A stretch of DNA of 56,154 bases from Bacillota bacterium (GTDB lineage Bacteria > Bacillota > Clostridia > Lachnospirales > Lachnospiraceae), in assembly GCA_023408815.1 (NCBI GenBank), contig JAEYJO010000053.1:1-56154 (forward strand), given 5' to 3'. Below are positions 33,440-43,045 of this stretch, one piece after another; positions within the stretch are counted from its first letter, which is position 1, and every line of letters starts with the position of its first letter. The translations under genes were made by a program, and so were the position numbers. The notes below the pieces were generated by a model that was given only the letters and a program-made list of their open reading frames with translations, had not been told where the DNA came from and did no database searches.

Positions 33440-34140
33440 TACCAATTTACCTCCCTTACCGGAAGCGGATATTCGTTATGTATTATTTCACGAATTTTTC
33501 CGTTTTTCATCCGTATCACTTTATCCGCACACTTTGCAATATCTGCGTTATGTGTCACTACAATGACCGTATGATGCTTTTTTTTGCACAGATCCTGTAA
33601 TAATTCGAGTACGATGATTCCCGTCTCCGAGTCCAGCGCACCGGTCGGTTCATCTCCTAACACTATTCTCGGATTTTTCGCCAGTGCTCTTGCGATAGAT
33701 ACTCGTTGCTGTTCTCCTCCTGACATCTGGGAAGGAAATTTGTCCTTGTGCTCCTCCAAACCTACTGCTTTGAGTAGCTCCATCGGTTCCGAAGCATCCT
33801 TTACTATGTTTTTTGTCAGTGCAATATTTTCATATGCAGTCAGACTAGGCAACAAATTATAGAACTGGAATACAAAGCCAATCGTCTTTGCCCTATAATT
33901 GGATAACTGCTTGTCATTCATGGCGGAAACCTCCATGCCGTCAATGATCACTTTCCCCTCCGTCGGAACATCCATACCTCCAAGCATATTCAATACAGTT
34001 GATTTCCCAGCTCCCGACTGACCAAGAATAACAACAAATTCCCCCTTTTCAATAGTAAAGTCCACATGGTCGACCGCAATCTGTTTCCCTTCTCCCGTTC
34101 CATAGGTTTTCACAACATCCTGAAATTCTACTAAGCTCAT
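33439..34140 (-). CDS. ABC transporter ATPase (MacB/LolD type)
   Basis: A 233-residue ATPase. Walker A is LGQSGAGKSTVL, the Q loop is FVFQFYNLLPSLTAYEN, the signature is MSGGEQQRVSIARAL, Walker B is IVLGDEPTGALDSE and the switch His is in VVTHNADI. These are diagnostic of partners of FtsX-like permeases. It lies 31 bp after the TetR gene and overlaps the permease start by one base. Confidence 0.92.
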   Translation of the reverse strand: MSLVEFQDVVKTYGTGEGKQIAVDHVDFTIEKGEFVVILGQSGAGKSTVLNMLGGMDVPTEGKVIIDGMEVSAMNDKQLSNYRAKTIGFVFQFYNLLPSLTAYENIALTKNIVKDASEPMELLKAVGLEEHKDKFPSQMSGGEQQRVSIARALAKNPRIVLGDEPTGALDSETGIIVLELLQDLCKKKHHTVIVVTHNADIAKCADKVIRMKNGKIREIIHNEYPLPVREVNW

Positions 34141-34171
34141 ACTTTTATTTACTCCTTTTCGTTTAATCCTA

Positions 34172-34756
34172 TTATGCTTTTACATATTCATACAACGTCT
34201 TCATAATCAGGCGAAAGTTTTCCTTTAATGCCTTTTCATTCATCATATCTTTATTTTCCAGAGCATATGCTATGATCTTCGGAAAATTAGCAATAACTCC
34301 ATAATCCAAGTTCTTCTTGATACCCGTCGTATGATCCAACAAGATATGAATTATCTGCTCGTCCCGCTCCGGGTTATATATAAGCTCGGACGGAATCGTT
34401 TTTTTCAGCCATTCTTCATCTTCTGCAGTCATCTTGTATATGAGATTTTCCTGCGGATTAAAGATCGCACTTTGATACCACTCAAACAATTCATCAATGG
34501 TCATCGTTCCTTTTTTACTCAGCAATTGCTGAAAGGCCTCTAGCTTTTCCCTTCTCCACCGAGACATTACCTCCATAACCAGCATTTCCTTGGATGAAAA
34601 AAAATGATAGAAGGTTCCCTTTCCAATTCCAACCATTTTGGCAAGTTCTGAGATATTCGTATTTTTAATTCCTTTCTCAAGCATCTGCTCCGACGCTTTC
34701 TCCAACAATCTTTTTCGGATCTGTTCTTTTTCTTTTTCTGAAAATATAGGCGGCAT
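34172..34756 (-). CDS. TetR-family regulator
   Basis: A 194-residue TetR protein. The DNA-binding domain runs from about residue 8 to 55: IRKRLLEKASEQMLEKGIKN, then ISELAKMVGIGKGTFYHFFS. The C-terminal ligand domain is not recognisable as to ligand. It starts after AAAAGGAGGAATTT. An inverted repeat upstream is a likely operator, so it should repress itself and the ABC exporter genes downstream. Confidence 0.9.
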   Translation of the reverse strand: MPPIFSEKEKEQIRKRLLEKASEQMLEKGIKNTNISELAKMVGIGKGTFYHFFSSKEMLVMEVMSRWRREKLEAFQQLLSKKGTMTIDELFEWYQSAIFNPQENLIYKMTAEDEEWLKKTIPSELIYNPERDEQIIHILLDHTTGIKKNLDYGVIANFPKIIAYALENKDMMNEKALKENFRLIMKTLYEYVKA

Positions 34757-34768
34757 AAATTCCTCCTT

Positions 34769-34801
34769 TTATATGACCATAAATATTATCCGGTCATATA
34801 A
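34769..34801. promoter_or_regulatory. Candidate TetR operator
   Basis: TTATATGACC and GGTCATATAA, perfect 10-bp inverted arms separated by 13 bp. On the minus strand a TAATAT -10-like sequence lies between the arms, so binding would block the promoter of the TetR operon. Confidence 0.65.
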
Positions 34802-34915
34802 ATTGTACTGCAACAGAGAAAGGAATGCAATGACGCATCCCTTTTGTATGTGATAAGATTTCTCAATATGATACTTTGTGAACAGTAACCTCAATATAGT
34901 TCAATCTTACTATTT

Positions 34916-36634
34916 TTATTTCAATTTCTGAGATGCCTTCCACATGGCCGCATATTTTCCATGCTGTTCAAGCAGCTCCTCGTGTGTTCCATTTTCCACA
35001 ATTTTTCCATCATTTACTACCAAAATCTGATCCGCATGTCTCACGATCGGCAATGTATGCGCTATCATAATTACAGTCTTATCCGTTTTCATCAACTGCG
35101 AAATAGCTTGCTTCACCAGCAATTCATTTTCAATATCCAAAGATGCAGTTGCCTCATCCAAAAGTATGATCGGACTATTCTTAATCAATGCTCTCGCTAC
35201 GGACAACCGTTGTCTCTCCCCGCCTGACAACCGATTTCCATTTTCCCCGACCTGCGTGTCATATCCATTTTTCATATTTCGGATAAATCCATCACAATTT
35301 GCCAGCCTGCAGGCCTCTTCTACTTCTTCGTCCGTTGCATCTGCTCTTGCATACCGGATATTATTCCTTACTGTATCATTGAACAAAAATACATTTTGAT
35401 CGACTGCTGAAATATTTGATAATACCTGTTCGGACGATGCTCCCTCGGTATCACACCCGCCTATTCTTATCTTTCCGGAATCAGGAAGATAGTACTTTGC
35501 AATTAGATTGAGAATGGTGGATTTGCCCGAACCGGAATCACCTACAATTGCAGTAAAGCTATTCTGCCTGATTAGGAAGCTGACATCCCTTAACACTTCC
35601 TCTCCACAATTATAGGAAAATGCAACATGTTCAAATTCAATACCGGAATCCTTAGGCCGGAATCCTGCCACATCCGCTTTTTCTTCCTCGTCTTCCAGAA
35701 TTCTTTCAATATTTTCCCTGGACAGCATCAAATTCTTGTAGGATAAGAAAAGAATGAACAGTGAACCATTGGATTTCGCCACAAACAATGGCAGCATAGT
35801 CAGTAAAATCAATATCTCCGGTGTTATTATTCCTTGCATATAAGCATTTACAGTCAATATAATAATAATCGGAAGAGACAGCCAGCTGATTCCCATATAA
35901 ATGGAGCCGATGGGAAGCACTACTTTTTCAAACTGATAGCTGATATCTGAATAATCCTTCATAGCTTTTGTCAGGACTTCATTTTTTATGCCACCCATGC
36001 CATAGGCCCGGAGCGTCTGCATTCCCGATATATATTCCGTAATGGCACTGACATTTTCCTGCCTTGCCCTGTTTTTTCTTGTCCCATGAAATTTTACCTT
36101 GCGAATCGTCAGGTACATGGTCGGAATCAGCAGTAAAGATGAAATAATAAGAACAATTCCCACCGGCGGATATATACAGACTGCTGCCAGTCCGGATGCA
36201 ATTACAAGAACGGAGAGCTTCACAATATCAGAAAGCTTATGGGTAAGAATCTGTTCATAATCAGCCACTTCACTGGATGCTCCATTTATGTAAAATCCGG
36301 TTTTGTTCTTTATAAAACGGTTCAGCGGTATTCTTTTCATCTTATCGCCAAGAGCAATCCTGATATTCCTGCTTACATCAGAACCGCCAATTTGGCTGCC
36401 TACATAAGAGACCGAATACAGAATAAGCCTTGCAATAAAAATTCCTGCAACAACAACAGTCAGAATGAGCAGCTCACCCATATGAATTCCCGAACCAAAA
36501 ACCAGTTCCAGTATCTGGTACAATACCAAAAAGCCGCTGATACTAAGTAATCCTTCCACGACAATTCCGCCTATGGACAGTTTTAGCCTTCTTCCCATAC
36601 GAAATACTTCTTGTTTCATCATATTAATAACCAT
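34916..36634 (-). CDS. ABC exporter-type transporter, subunit 2 (YbtQ/IrtB-like)
   Basis: A 572-residue half-transporter with a six-helix membrane domain fused to an ATPase. Walker A is VGDSGSGKSTIL, the signature is RLSGGERQRLSVARAL, Walker B is IILLDEATASLDIEN and the switch His is in MIAHTLPIV. It follows its partner by 6 bp. Such pairs with export-type folds include YbtPQ and IrtAB, which import ferric siderophores. The neighbouring AraC regulator and ECF genes make that role plausible here; drug or lipid export remains possible. The first ATG is poorly spaced from AAAGG, and Met5 or Met6 may be the real start. Confidence 0.83.
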   Translation of the reverse strand: MVINMMKQEVFRMGRRLKLSIGGIVVEGLLSISGFLVLYQILELVFGSGIHMGELLILTVVVAGIFIARLILYSVSYVGSQIGGSDVSRNIRIALGDKMKRIPLNRFIKNKTGFYINGASSEVADYEQILTHKLSDIVKLSVLVIASGLAAVCIYPPVGIVLIISSLLLIPTMYLTIRKVKFHGTRKNRARQENVSAITEYISGMQTLRAYGMGGIKNEVLTKAMKDYSDISYQFEKVVLPIGSIYMGISWLSLPIIIILTVNAYMQGIITPEILILLTMLPLFVAKSNGSLFILFLSYKNLMLSRENIERILEDEEEKADVAGFRPKDSGIEFEHVAFSYNCGEEVLRDVSFLIRQNSFTAIVGDSGSGKSTILNLIAKYYLPDSGKIRIGGCDTEGASSEQVLSNISAVDQNVFLFNDTVRNNIRYARADATDEEVEEACRLANCDGFIRNMKNGYDTQVGENGNRLSGGERQRLSVARALIKNSPIILLDEATASLDIENELLVKQAISQLMKTDKTVIMIAHTLPIVRHADQILVVNDGKIVENGTHEELLEQHGKYAAMWKASQKLK

Positions 36635-36640
36635 GCCTTT

Positions 36641-38440
36641 CTAATTTTCTTCCATTTTTGCTTTGCTCTGCGAAGGAGAAATATACTGCATCTCCCTTGC
36701 CGTATTGTAATCTTTCCATGCCTTTGCAAAATATGTGCTGTTTTGCAATATTTCATCCCAGGTCCCTACCCGCTCTATCGTTCCATGCTCTACCACCGCT
36801 ATCCGGTCACAGCTTTGTACGATTCCAAGTCTGTGAGCCACAATAATAACAGTCTTTCCCCTGCAAAGATTCGAAATTGCCTGATCGATTTCTATCTGAT
36901 TTTCCGGATCTGCCGAACTGGTCGCTTCATCGAGAATCAATATCGGTGCATTCTTGAGAATTGCTCTCGCAATACAGATTCTTTGTTTCTCACCGCCGGA
37001 AAAGCGTCCGGAATAGCTTCCGACCAAGGTGTCATACCCATCCGGCAATCCCATGATAAAATCATCGATCTGCGCTGACTTTGCCGCTTCCCTCACTTCA
37101 TCTAACGATGCCGTCTCTTTTCCCATCGCAATATTTTCGAATACGCTGCCGCTTGTCAAAAAGCTCTGCTGAAAAACAATAGAAATATTTTTTAACAATT
37201 CTTCATAATTGATATCCTTTACATTGACACCGCCAATCTTAATTTCTCCCTCAGTAACATCATAGAATCTGGATATCAGCTGTACTGCTGTCGTTTTTCC
37301 GGCACCGGATTCTCCTACAAATGCAATCTGTTCTCCATGTCCGATATGCAGATTGCATTTGTTTAATACCGTTTTCCCTTTCTCATAGAAAAATCCTACG
37401 TCAGACAATTCAATATCATGTCTCTCCGGAAATTCTTCTGTTCCCTGAAATACCTCCGTGTCCAGAATGCCTTTTACCTGCGCCACCCCATTCATAACAT
37501 AAGAAAGACTGGATGCCATTTCCTGCAAGGGTCTGATATCCGTCAGATATTGCGTTCCCACAAATGCAAACAAAAGCAATACGCTTGCTTCGATAGATCC
37601 ATTCATAAACCAATAGCCGCCAAGCGGTACAATAAACAAAATACTGCACTCCAGAAGCACGACATAAATAGCATACAACGGTCCGGTAGCTCTTGAAATA
37701 TCTCCCCATAATGTGTGGGTTTCTTCAATAGCGCCTGCATACTTTCTGAAGGATTTCGTTCCCATATTGTACGCTTTGATCAGCCGCATGCCATTTATAT
37801 ATTCAATGATCGCTTCGGAAAGAGAACTGCCGGTCCGATTGACTTTTTCCATATATTTGCTCATTCTACCAAACATCACAGCCATAACTCCCCCAATAAA
37901 AAGCAAAGGAAGCAAACTAATTAATGCTAACGGCACATTGACCGTACACAGATATGTAAAGATTACAATCGGTCCGGAGAGGTAAAGAACCAATTCCGTT
38001 ACATGGTGCGCTAAGAACAGTTCCAGCTTTTCAATACTCTCATTCATTACGGTCTTGATTTCTCCGCTGCTTCTTTCATTCAGACTCCCCAGCGGCATTC
38101 TAGACATATGTTCCGTAACCATACAGCGTACTTTATACAGTGTCCGGTATGCTCCCTTATGAGATAAAATACCGCCAAACGGAATCATCACATGCCGAAT
38201 GAGAATACTGATCGCTGCCGCCGCCCCATACTGAGCTGCCAGCCGGACGCTGCATTCGCCCTTTACCGTCGCATCTATCAACTTATAAAAAACATAGTAT
38301 GGAACTGCGGACATTACACTTGCCGTCAAAGAGGCAATAATCGCAAAATAAATATAATATTTATCCTTCCCTGCCCATTCCATCAGTAAGGATAATCCTC
38401 CTCTTTCTTTTGTTTTCTTATTTTTATACATATCAGTCAT
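36641..38440 (-). CDS. ABC exporter-type transporter, subunit 1 (YbtP/IrtA-like)
   Basis: A 599-residue half-transporter. The membrane domain is followed by an ATPase with Walker A VGESGAGKTTAV, signature RFSGGEKQRICIARAI, Walker B ILILDEATSSADPEN and switch His VAHRLGIV. Both catalytic glutamates are present in this pair, so two active ATP sites are expected. The D-loop reads SSAD rather than the usual SSLD or SALD. The true start may be the ATG at 38431, which is better spaced from AGGAGA. It is divergent from the AraC regulator, the arrangement seen for ybtP/ybtA-type loci. Confidence 0.83.
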   Translation of the reverse strand: MTDMYKNKKTKERGGLSLLMEWAGKDKYYIYFAIIASLTASVMSAVPYYVFYKLIDATVKGECSVRLAAQYGAAAAISILIRHVMIPFGGILSHKGAYRTLYKVRCMVTEHMSRMPLGSLNERSSGEIKTVMNESIEKLELFLAHHVTELVLYLSGPIVIFTYLCTVNVPLALISLLPLLFIGGVMAVMFGRMSKYMEKVNRTGSSLSEAIIEYINGMRLIKAYNMGTKSFRKYAGAIEETHTLWGDISRATGPLYAIYVVLLECSILFIVPLGGYWFMNGSIEASVLLLFAFVGTQYLTDIRPLQEMASSLSYVMNGVAQVKGILDTEVFQGTEEFPERHDIELSDVGFFYEKGKTVLNKCNLHIGHGEQIAFVGESGAGKTTAVQLISRFYDVTEGEIKIGGVNVKDINYEELLKNISIVFQQSFLTSGSVFENIAMGKETASLDEVREAAKSAQIDDFIMGLPDGYDTLVGSYSGRFSGGEKQRICIARAILKNAPILILDEATSSADPENQIEIDQAISNLCRGKTVIIVAHRLGIVQSCDRIAVVEHGTIERVGTWDEILQNSTYFAKAWKDYNTAREMQYISPSQSKAKMEEN

Positions 38441-38582
38441 TCTCCTAATATTTAAATTATTTTTTAAATCTACAAGTATAGTAAATCATCCAAATTTATG
38501 ATACAATATTTTCTATCCACTTGAGTCTTATTTGAATGTGACAACGTCTTATATGTATATTTTGAGAGAAGAGGAATGCATA

Positions 38583-39548
38583 ATGAAAAACATTGTCAAT
38601 GATTACTACCGGAAAGTATTTGAAAATGGACTGTTTGAACCCTGTATTGCACCGGCGCAGTTTCCGTTTGCCGGGGAATGCTGGAAGGCAAATGAACTCA
38701 TCGGCCATGGCTATTACTGGATTTACAATTCCGGGAAGCATTATAATATTAAAATCCATGATTTTTGCTTTCATGAAGATTCTGTTGTAGATATGGCTAT
38801 TCCCGAATGTTTAAGTGTGACCTATTACAAGTCTATTTCCGGCGAAGAGCTGACTCCTTATAAACGGTTGAACAACTATGTGGTCAAAAGCTTTTTAGGC
38901 GGTTATGAGCCTTTTAAAGCGCTTATTCATAAAAATATTCCTATTCAGTCCATCGGAATCGAATATGAACCGGCCTATTATGAGCCCTATCTTAAAGAAC
39001 AATATAAAGAATTGTATCAAAGTCCTCAGGATGCTTTTAAAAGTATTGATGAATCTATAGATTTTCCTGAAATGACTATGCTTTTAAACCAGCTTTCATC
39101 CTATCGCGGAGAAGGTATTTCAGCAGAATTGTTTTATGATGCCAAAGCTGCGGAAGCCTTGTCACTGGTCTTTGAACATCATCGAAAAATAAACCAGCAG
39201 AAGATCATGTCCATTTCCAAGGCAGACAAGCGCCTGTTAGACATTGTAACTGCCTATATCGGTGATCATTATGCAGACGACTTGTCTATCGAACAGCTTT
39301 GTAAAATTGCATGTATGGGATCCACCAAGCTCAAAAAAAGTTTCAAAGCCTATTTGGGCAGTACTATTTCAGAATATATTCAAAGCACACGGATCGGGCA
39401 GGCGGAACAGCTGCTCGCTTACACCGATTTATCCATTGGTCAGGTAGCACAGGCCGTAGGATATTCCAATGCTGGGCGTTTTGCCGATCTGTTCCGGAAG
39501 GCCAACGGTGTTCTTCCTATGGAATATCGTAAAATCAGCCGCGGATAA
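38583..39548 (+). CDS. AraC-family regulator
   Basis: About 321 residues, with a C-terminal double helix-turn-helix (LSIEQLCKIACMGSTKLKKS and LSIGQVAQAVGYSNAGRFAD, ending LPMEYRK). The N-terminal part is a YbtA/PchR-like effector region with no fold I can name with certainty. The ATG follows AGAGGAATGCATA. It is divergent from the paired ABC genes and convergent with the ECF genes. PchR/YbtA relatives respond to ferric siderophores, so it may sense the ligand that these transporters carry. Confidence 0.87.
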   Translation: MKNIVNDYYRKVFENGLFEPCIAPAQFPFAGECWKANELIGHGYYWIYNSGKHYNIKIHDFCFHEDSVVDMAIPECLSVTYYKSISGEELTPYKRLNNYVVKSFLGGYEPFKALIHKNIPIQSIGIEYEPAYYEPYLKEQYKELYQSPQDAFKSIDESIDFPEMTMLLNQLSSYRGEGISAELFYDAKAAEALSLVFEHHRKINQQKIMSISKADKRLLDIVTAYIGDHYADDLSIEQLCKIACMGSTKLKKSFKAYLGSTISEYIQSTRIGQAEQLLAYTDLSIGQVAQAVGYSNAGRFADLFRKANGVLPMEYRKISRG

Positions 39549-39575
39549 TTTCCACGGCTGATTCTTTCCTTTTAG

Positions 39576-41042
39576 CTACAGCAATAACTCTGTCATTTTC
39601 TTTCTGGTTTTTACCGTTATCTCATAATCTTCCTTAAGCTGTCCCTGATCCATAACTAAAATTCTGTTACATACATTACACGCCAATTCATAGTCATGAG
39701 TTACAATAAATACTATCTTACCCTCCTTTGCCAGCATCCTTATCAGATCGCAGACACGCAGCATACTATCATAATCTAAACCGCTGGTGGGTTCATCGAA
39801 TATGAGGATTTCTTTATTGCATAACATTCCAACAGCGACGGCAAGTCTTTGCTTCTGACCTCCCGAGAGCAAAGCAGGATGACAATCTTCATAAGCATCC
39901 AGATTCAATTTTTCCAATATCCGGGATATTTTTCCGGCATCTATTCCGCTCATTCCGTAGGCACATTCATTCCTGACACTATCTGCAAACAATTCATAGT
40001 CAACATCCTGAAATACCATATATCCTAAGGAGCAGCGCTGCTTTTCCTTAAGTTCATTACCCTTATAAAATATATGTCCTTCCAAAATACGGTTTAATCC
40101 GCATAAGGTTTCTGCCAGCGTTGATTTTCCGGCACCGTTATGACCGGCTATTCCTATAATTTCTCCTTCCGATGCTTCAAAGCTGATATTTCGGATTACA
40201 GGATTCTTCTTATATCCTGCACTCACATTCACTACGTCCAATGTACTCTTCTTATGGCTGGATTTCTTTTGACTCAGATTTTTCTGAATTGGTAATTCAA
40301 CATCTCTATCCAATAATCTAAGTCCCCTTTGTACCCTCGTTTCATCAGGCAGTACAAAAAAGCCGGACGCCGGATATTCTCCACAAATCCTGCCCTTCTC
40401 TAAATGAATTACCCTATCCACTATTTCTTTCAGATAATATAAACGGTGCTCTGTTATAATGATAGTCTTGCCAAGCTTCTTCAAAGCGCATATCTGCTCT
40501 TGCAGTCTCTTCACCGCATGTGCGTCGAGATTGGCCGATGGCTCATCAAGGAGATATATATCGGGCTGCATGGCATATACGGAGGCAAACGCTATCTTCT
40601 GTTTTTCTCCGCCGGAGAGATGAAATATATTTTTTCCAAGCAGATTTTCCACTCCCGTTTCTTTTGCTGTTTTAGCAAATCTGACTTTTAGCTCTTCTCT
40701 TGGATATGCCATATTCTCAATTCCAAATAATATTTCACTATCCGTATCGATATTAAAAAACTGGGAACGCGGATTCTGGTAGACTGTCCCGATCTGTTCC
40801 GCAATCTCATACATCTTCATTTTTTCCACATCATTCCCATTTACGAGGACCTGTCCTTCGATTTCTCCTTCATAGTAATGCGGGATCAGTCCATTTATCA
40901 TGCGCAAAAGAGTGGTCTTACCACATCCGCTTCTGCCGGAAAGCAGTAGGCATTCTCCATCCTGCACTTCTAAATTTACTTTTTGAAGGTTCAGCTTAGA
41001 AGAACCTTTATACCGGAAAGATATATTTTTAATTATTACCAT
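39576..41042 (-). CDS. ECF transporter ATPase, fused double-domain (EcfA-EcfA')
   Basis: A 488-residue protein with two ABC ATPase domains. First: Walker A SGRSGCGKTTLL, signature LSGGEKQKIAFASV, Walker B IYLLDEPSANLDA, His in IITEHRLYYL. Second: Walker A AGHNGAGKSTLA, signature LSGGQKQRLAVAVG, Walker B ILIFDEPTSGLDY, His in IVTHDYEL. It powers ECF-type import with the T and S proteins upstream. The start at 41042 follows GGGGAGGGAATAT and overlaps the EcfT stop by 7 nt. Fused EcfAA' proteins are typical of MptD-linked ECF systems. Confidence 0.9.
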   Translation of the reverse strand: MVIIKNISFRYKGSSKLNLQKVNLEVQDGECLLLSGRSGCGKTTLLRMINGLIPHYYEGEIEGQVLVNGNDVEKMKMYEIAEQIGTVYQNPRSQFFNIDTDSEILFGIENMAYPREELKVRFAKTAKETGVENLLGKNIFHLSGGEKQKIAFASVYAMQPDIYLLDEPSANLDAHAVKRLQEQICALKKLGKTIIITEHRLYYLKEIVDRVIHLEKGRICGEYPASGFFVLPDETRVQRGLRLLDRDVELPIQKNLSQKKSSHKKSTLDVVNVSAGYKKNPVIRNISFEASEGEIIGIAGHNGAGKSTLAETLCGLNRILEGHIFYKGNELKEKQRCSLGYMVFQDVDYELFADSVRNECAYGMSGIDAGKISRILEKLNLDAYEDCHPALLSGGQKQRLAVAVGMLCNKEILIFDEPTSGLDYDSMLRVCDLIRMLAKEGKIVFIVTHDYELACNVCNRILVMDQGQLKEDYEITVKTRKKMTELLL

Positions 41043-41764
41043 ATATTCCCTCCCCGGATACATAAAACGGTTACTGCCCCACCACACAACATGCAGATAT
41101 AATCTGCCGTCTGAAATCTCACCTCAGCAAGCGTCGTTCTCTTTTTGGGATTTTCAATTCCTCTCGTAATCGCTGCACAGGACAATTCATCAGCCCTTCT
41201 GGATGCCGACATCATCATCGGCACATAGAAGCACTCTATGGTTCGGACAGGGTGTATGAAAAAACCTCCCCGCAGCCCTCTCATAGCCATTGCTTTCTTA
41301 ATTGCGCGCCTATCTTCGCCAATAGATGGAAAATATCTTAACAGCACCGTAAGCGGAATAATAATTGTTCCAGGTACCAAAAGCTTAGAAAAACTTGCCA
41401 TAATCTCGCTTACCCTGACCGTCTGGATCAGCGCAGCGCCTAATGTTCCTGCAGGAATCACTTTTCTTATAAACCGGATCCCTACCGCAACATAAATCAT
41501 CCATGAATCGCCGAAATAGCTGCTGATCAATACATCTAACAGCACAAAGATAAAATATGTAACTCCCATCTTTAAAGAGAATCCCAAAATGCCGCAGCAG
41601 GCACACAGAAGAAGAATAGATGCCATGAGAATGAATTCACTATATATGGATGAACTGACAAAAATCGCAATATTTGAAAATAATATCAACAAAAACAAGG
41701 TTCTCGGATCCAGCTTTATAAACCCCTGACGACTTTTATCAACCTTAAATTTCAAAAGATTCAT
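41036..41764 (-). CDS. ECF transporter T component
   Basis: A 242-residue EcfT/CbiQ-like membrane protein with about five helices. The coupling motifs near the C-terminus are present in the form AMAMRGLRGGF (Ala-Met-x-x-Arg-Gly type) and ADELSCAAITRGIENP. It links the S component to the ATPase. It overlaps the S-component gene by ATGA and the ATPase gene at its end, so the three genes form one coupled unit. Confidence 0.88.
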   Translation of the reverse strand: MNLLKFKVDKSRQGFIKLDPRTLFLLILFSNIAIFVSSSIYSEFILMASILLLCACCGILGFSLKMGVTYFIFVLLDVLISSYFGDSWMIYVAVGIRFIRKVIPAGTLGAALIQTVRVSEIMASFSKLLVPGTIIIPLTVLLRYFPSIGEDRRAIKKAMAMRGLRGGFFIHPVRTIECFYVPMMMSASRRADELSCAAITRGIENPKKRTTLAEVRFQTADYICMLCGGAVTVLCIRGGNIW

Positions 41765-42369
41765 GCTGTCATTCCTGCTTTTTCAAACTGTTTTCTTAAT
41801 AAAATTCTTCCTGCAATGGCGCTGATTAAACCCGTTACAATAATCGATGCGATCATTGCGGGCAGCATCCAGTTCTGTGCGGTCGCTCCCATTGTATCCA
41901 CATAAGATTGCTCCGTTCCCTTTCCGACCATATAAGAGAAATAACTGTCCCTGTTAATCCAAAGCATCAGATATGATCCCATCGGATTCAAAGAAAATAT
42001 AACGAAGCTAATGATATTTAATGTTACATTCCGAAAGCGGCCTGCACCCGCGATGAAATCTGCCACAATTCCAAGCAATACCAGAGCGATCGACCACATC
42101 CAGTACATCCCTGTAACAAACATCAATAATCCGATCACCACTCCAAGAATGATAACCGGTCCATGCTTCGGCACCTTCGCAATCAATAGCATATATGCAG
42201 GTCCTGTCAGCAGCGCAACCGCACAGGGCATCAGAAAGGTAAGCACCGGATTAGGTGCGAGCAAGCCGGCACCCAACATCATGAGAACAAGAAATACTGC
42301 ACAAAATATACCCGTTGTCACAAGATCCCTTACTGTAAGATTTTTGTTTTGATGTGTAATTGTTTTCAT
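41761..42369 (-). CDS. ECF transporter S component, MptD/Trep_Strep family
   Basis: A 202-residue integral membrane protein of the MptD/Trep_Strep family of putative S components. Hallmarks are LTVRDLVTTGIFCAVFLVLM at the start, PNPVLTFLMPCAVALLTGPA, and the C-terminal AIAGRILLRKQFEKAGM. It should bind the substrate for the ECF module. The substrate of this family is not established. Streptococcal and clostridial relatives lie near siderophore-type loci, which suggests a metal chelate; that is inference. The ATG at 42369 follows GGAGGTATGTG. Confidence 0.86.
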   Translation of the reverse strand: MKTITHQNKNLTVRDLVTTGIFCAVFLVLMMLGAGLLAPNPVLTFLMPCAVALLTGPAYMLLIAKVPKHGPVIILGVVIGLLMFVTGMYWMWSIALVLLGIVADFIAGAGRFRNVTLNIISFVIFSLNPMGSYLMLWINRDSYFSYMVGKGTEQSYVDTMGATAQNWMLPAMIASIIVTGLISAIAGRILLRKQFEKAGMTA

Positions 42370-42387
42370 CACATACCTCCGTTTCTA

Positions 42388-42403
42388 GTTAGTCTCAGCT
42401 AAC
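42388..42403. promoter_or_regulatory. Candidate operator upstream of the ECF genes (DtxR-box-like)
   Basis: GTTAG-TCTCAG-CTAAC, a perfect 5-bp inverted repeat. It lies just downstream of a possible -10 (TACAAT on the minus strand, 42412-42407). The half-sites resemble those of DtxR/IdeR iron boxes (GGTTAG..CTAACC), but the match is partial. Confidence 0.4.
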
Positions 42404-42526
42404 CAAATTGTATTTTACATATTGAGTGGTAAAATGCAATAAAAAAACGAAGTGTACGTCTGATTCGAATATTTTTGAGTCCGAAATGTATACGGCATCA
42501 AAGTCTACATTACTGACTCATATTTA

Positions 42527-43024
42527 TTATAAATCATCTAAAGCAAATATGGTTTTACAAAGCTTTATTCCTGTTTTTGTACGAAAGATCTTGTTAAGCG
42601 CGTAGTTGATAGCATTTGCCCCCATTTCATCCTCATACATATTAACGAGAAAATCTGCCTCCACAAGTATCTGATAATCTAATCCGTCTATTTCATTATA
42701 TGTATGATGGTGCCCTACCAGATAACAGACTCTTTCTATAACGTTCGGAGGATAGCAAAGCTCTGTCAGCATTTTTTCAGCTATCGGAGGGCCTTCCAAT
42801 TCCTGATAATTTCCGCTTGCACTTTGATATTTCATTTCTGCCGCTTTAATTCCGATGTCATGAACGATAGCTGCCGTCTCTAGAATAAATTGCATGTTCC
42901 CTTCAAGCTTTTCTTCCCTTCCGATAAGGCTCGCAAAACTGTACACTTTAATAAAATGCTGAATCCGTTTGGGATCGCCTGAATAATAAGCCACCATCTT
43001 TTGAATTAATTTCTCTGCCTCCAT
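42527..43024 (-). CDS. HD-domain phosphohydrolase, predicted
   Basis: A 165-residue HD-domain protein. The metal-binding pattern includes His in RIQHFIKVYSFA, the HD pair in AAIVHDIGIK, and further His in LVGHHHTYNEIDG with the late Asp in LVEADFLVNM. It probably hydrolyses a phosphate ester or nucleotide. ATG at 43024 follows AAAGGAGGAAATGCT. It lies 21 bp after ogt and is likely in the alkylation-repair operon; a functional link is not evident. Confidence 0.85.
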   Translation of the reverse strand: MEAEKLIQKMVAYYSGDPKRIQHFIKVYSFASLIGREEKLEGNMQFILETAAIVHDIGIKAAEMKYQSASGNYQELEGPPIAEKMLTELCYPPNVIERVCYLVGHHHTYNEIDGLDYQILVEADFLVNMYEDEMGANAINYALNKIFRTKTGIKLCKTIFALDDL

Positions 43025-43045
43025 AGCATTTCCTCCTTTTTCCAT

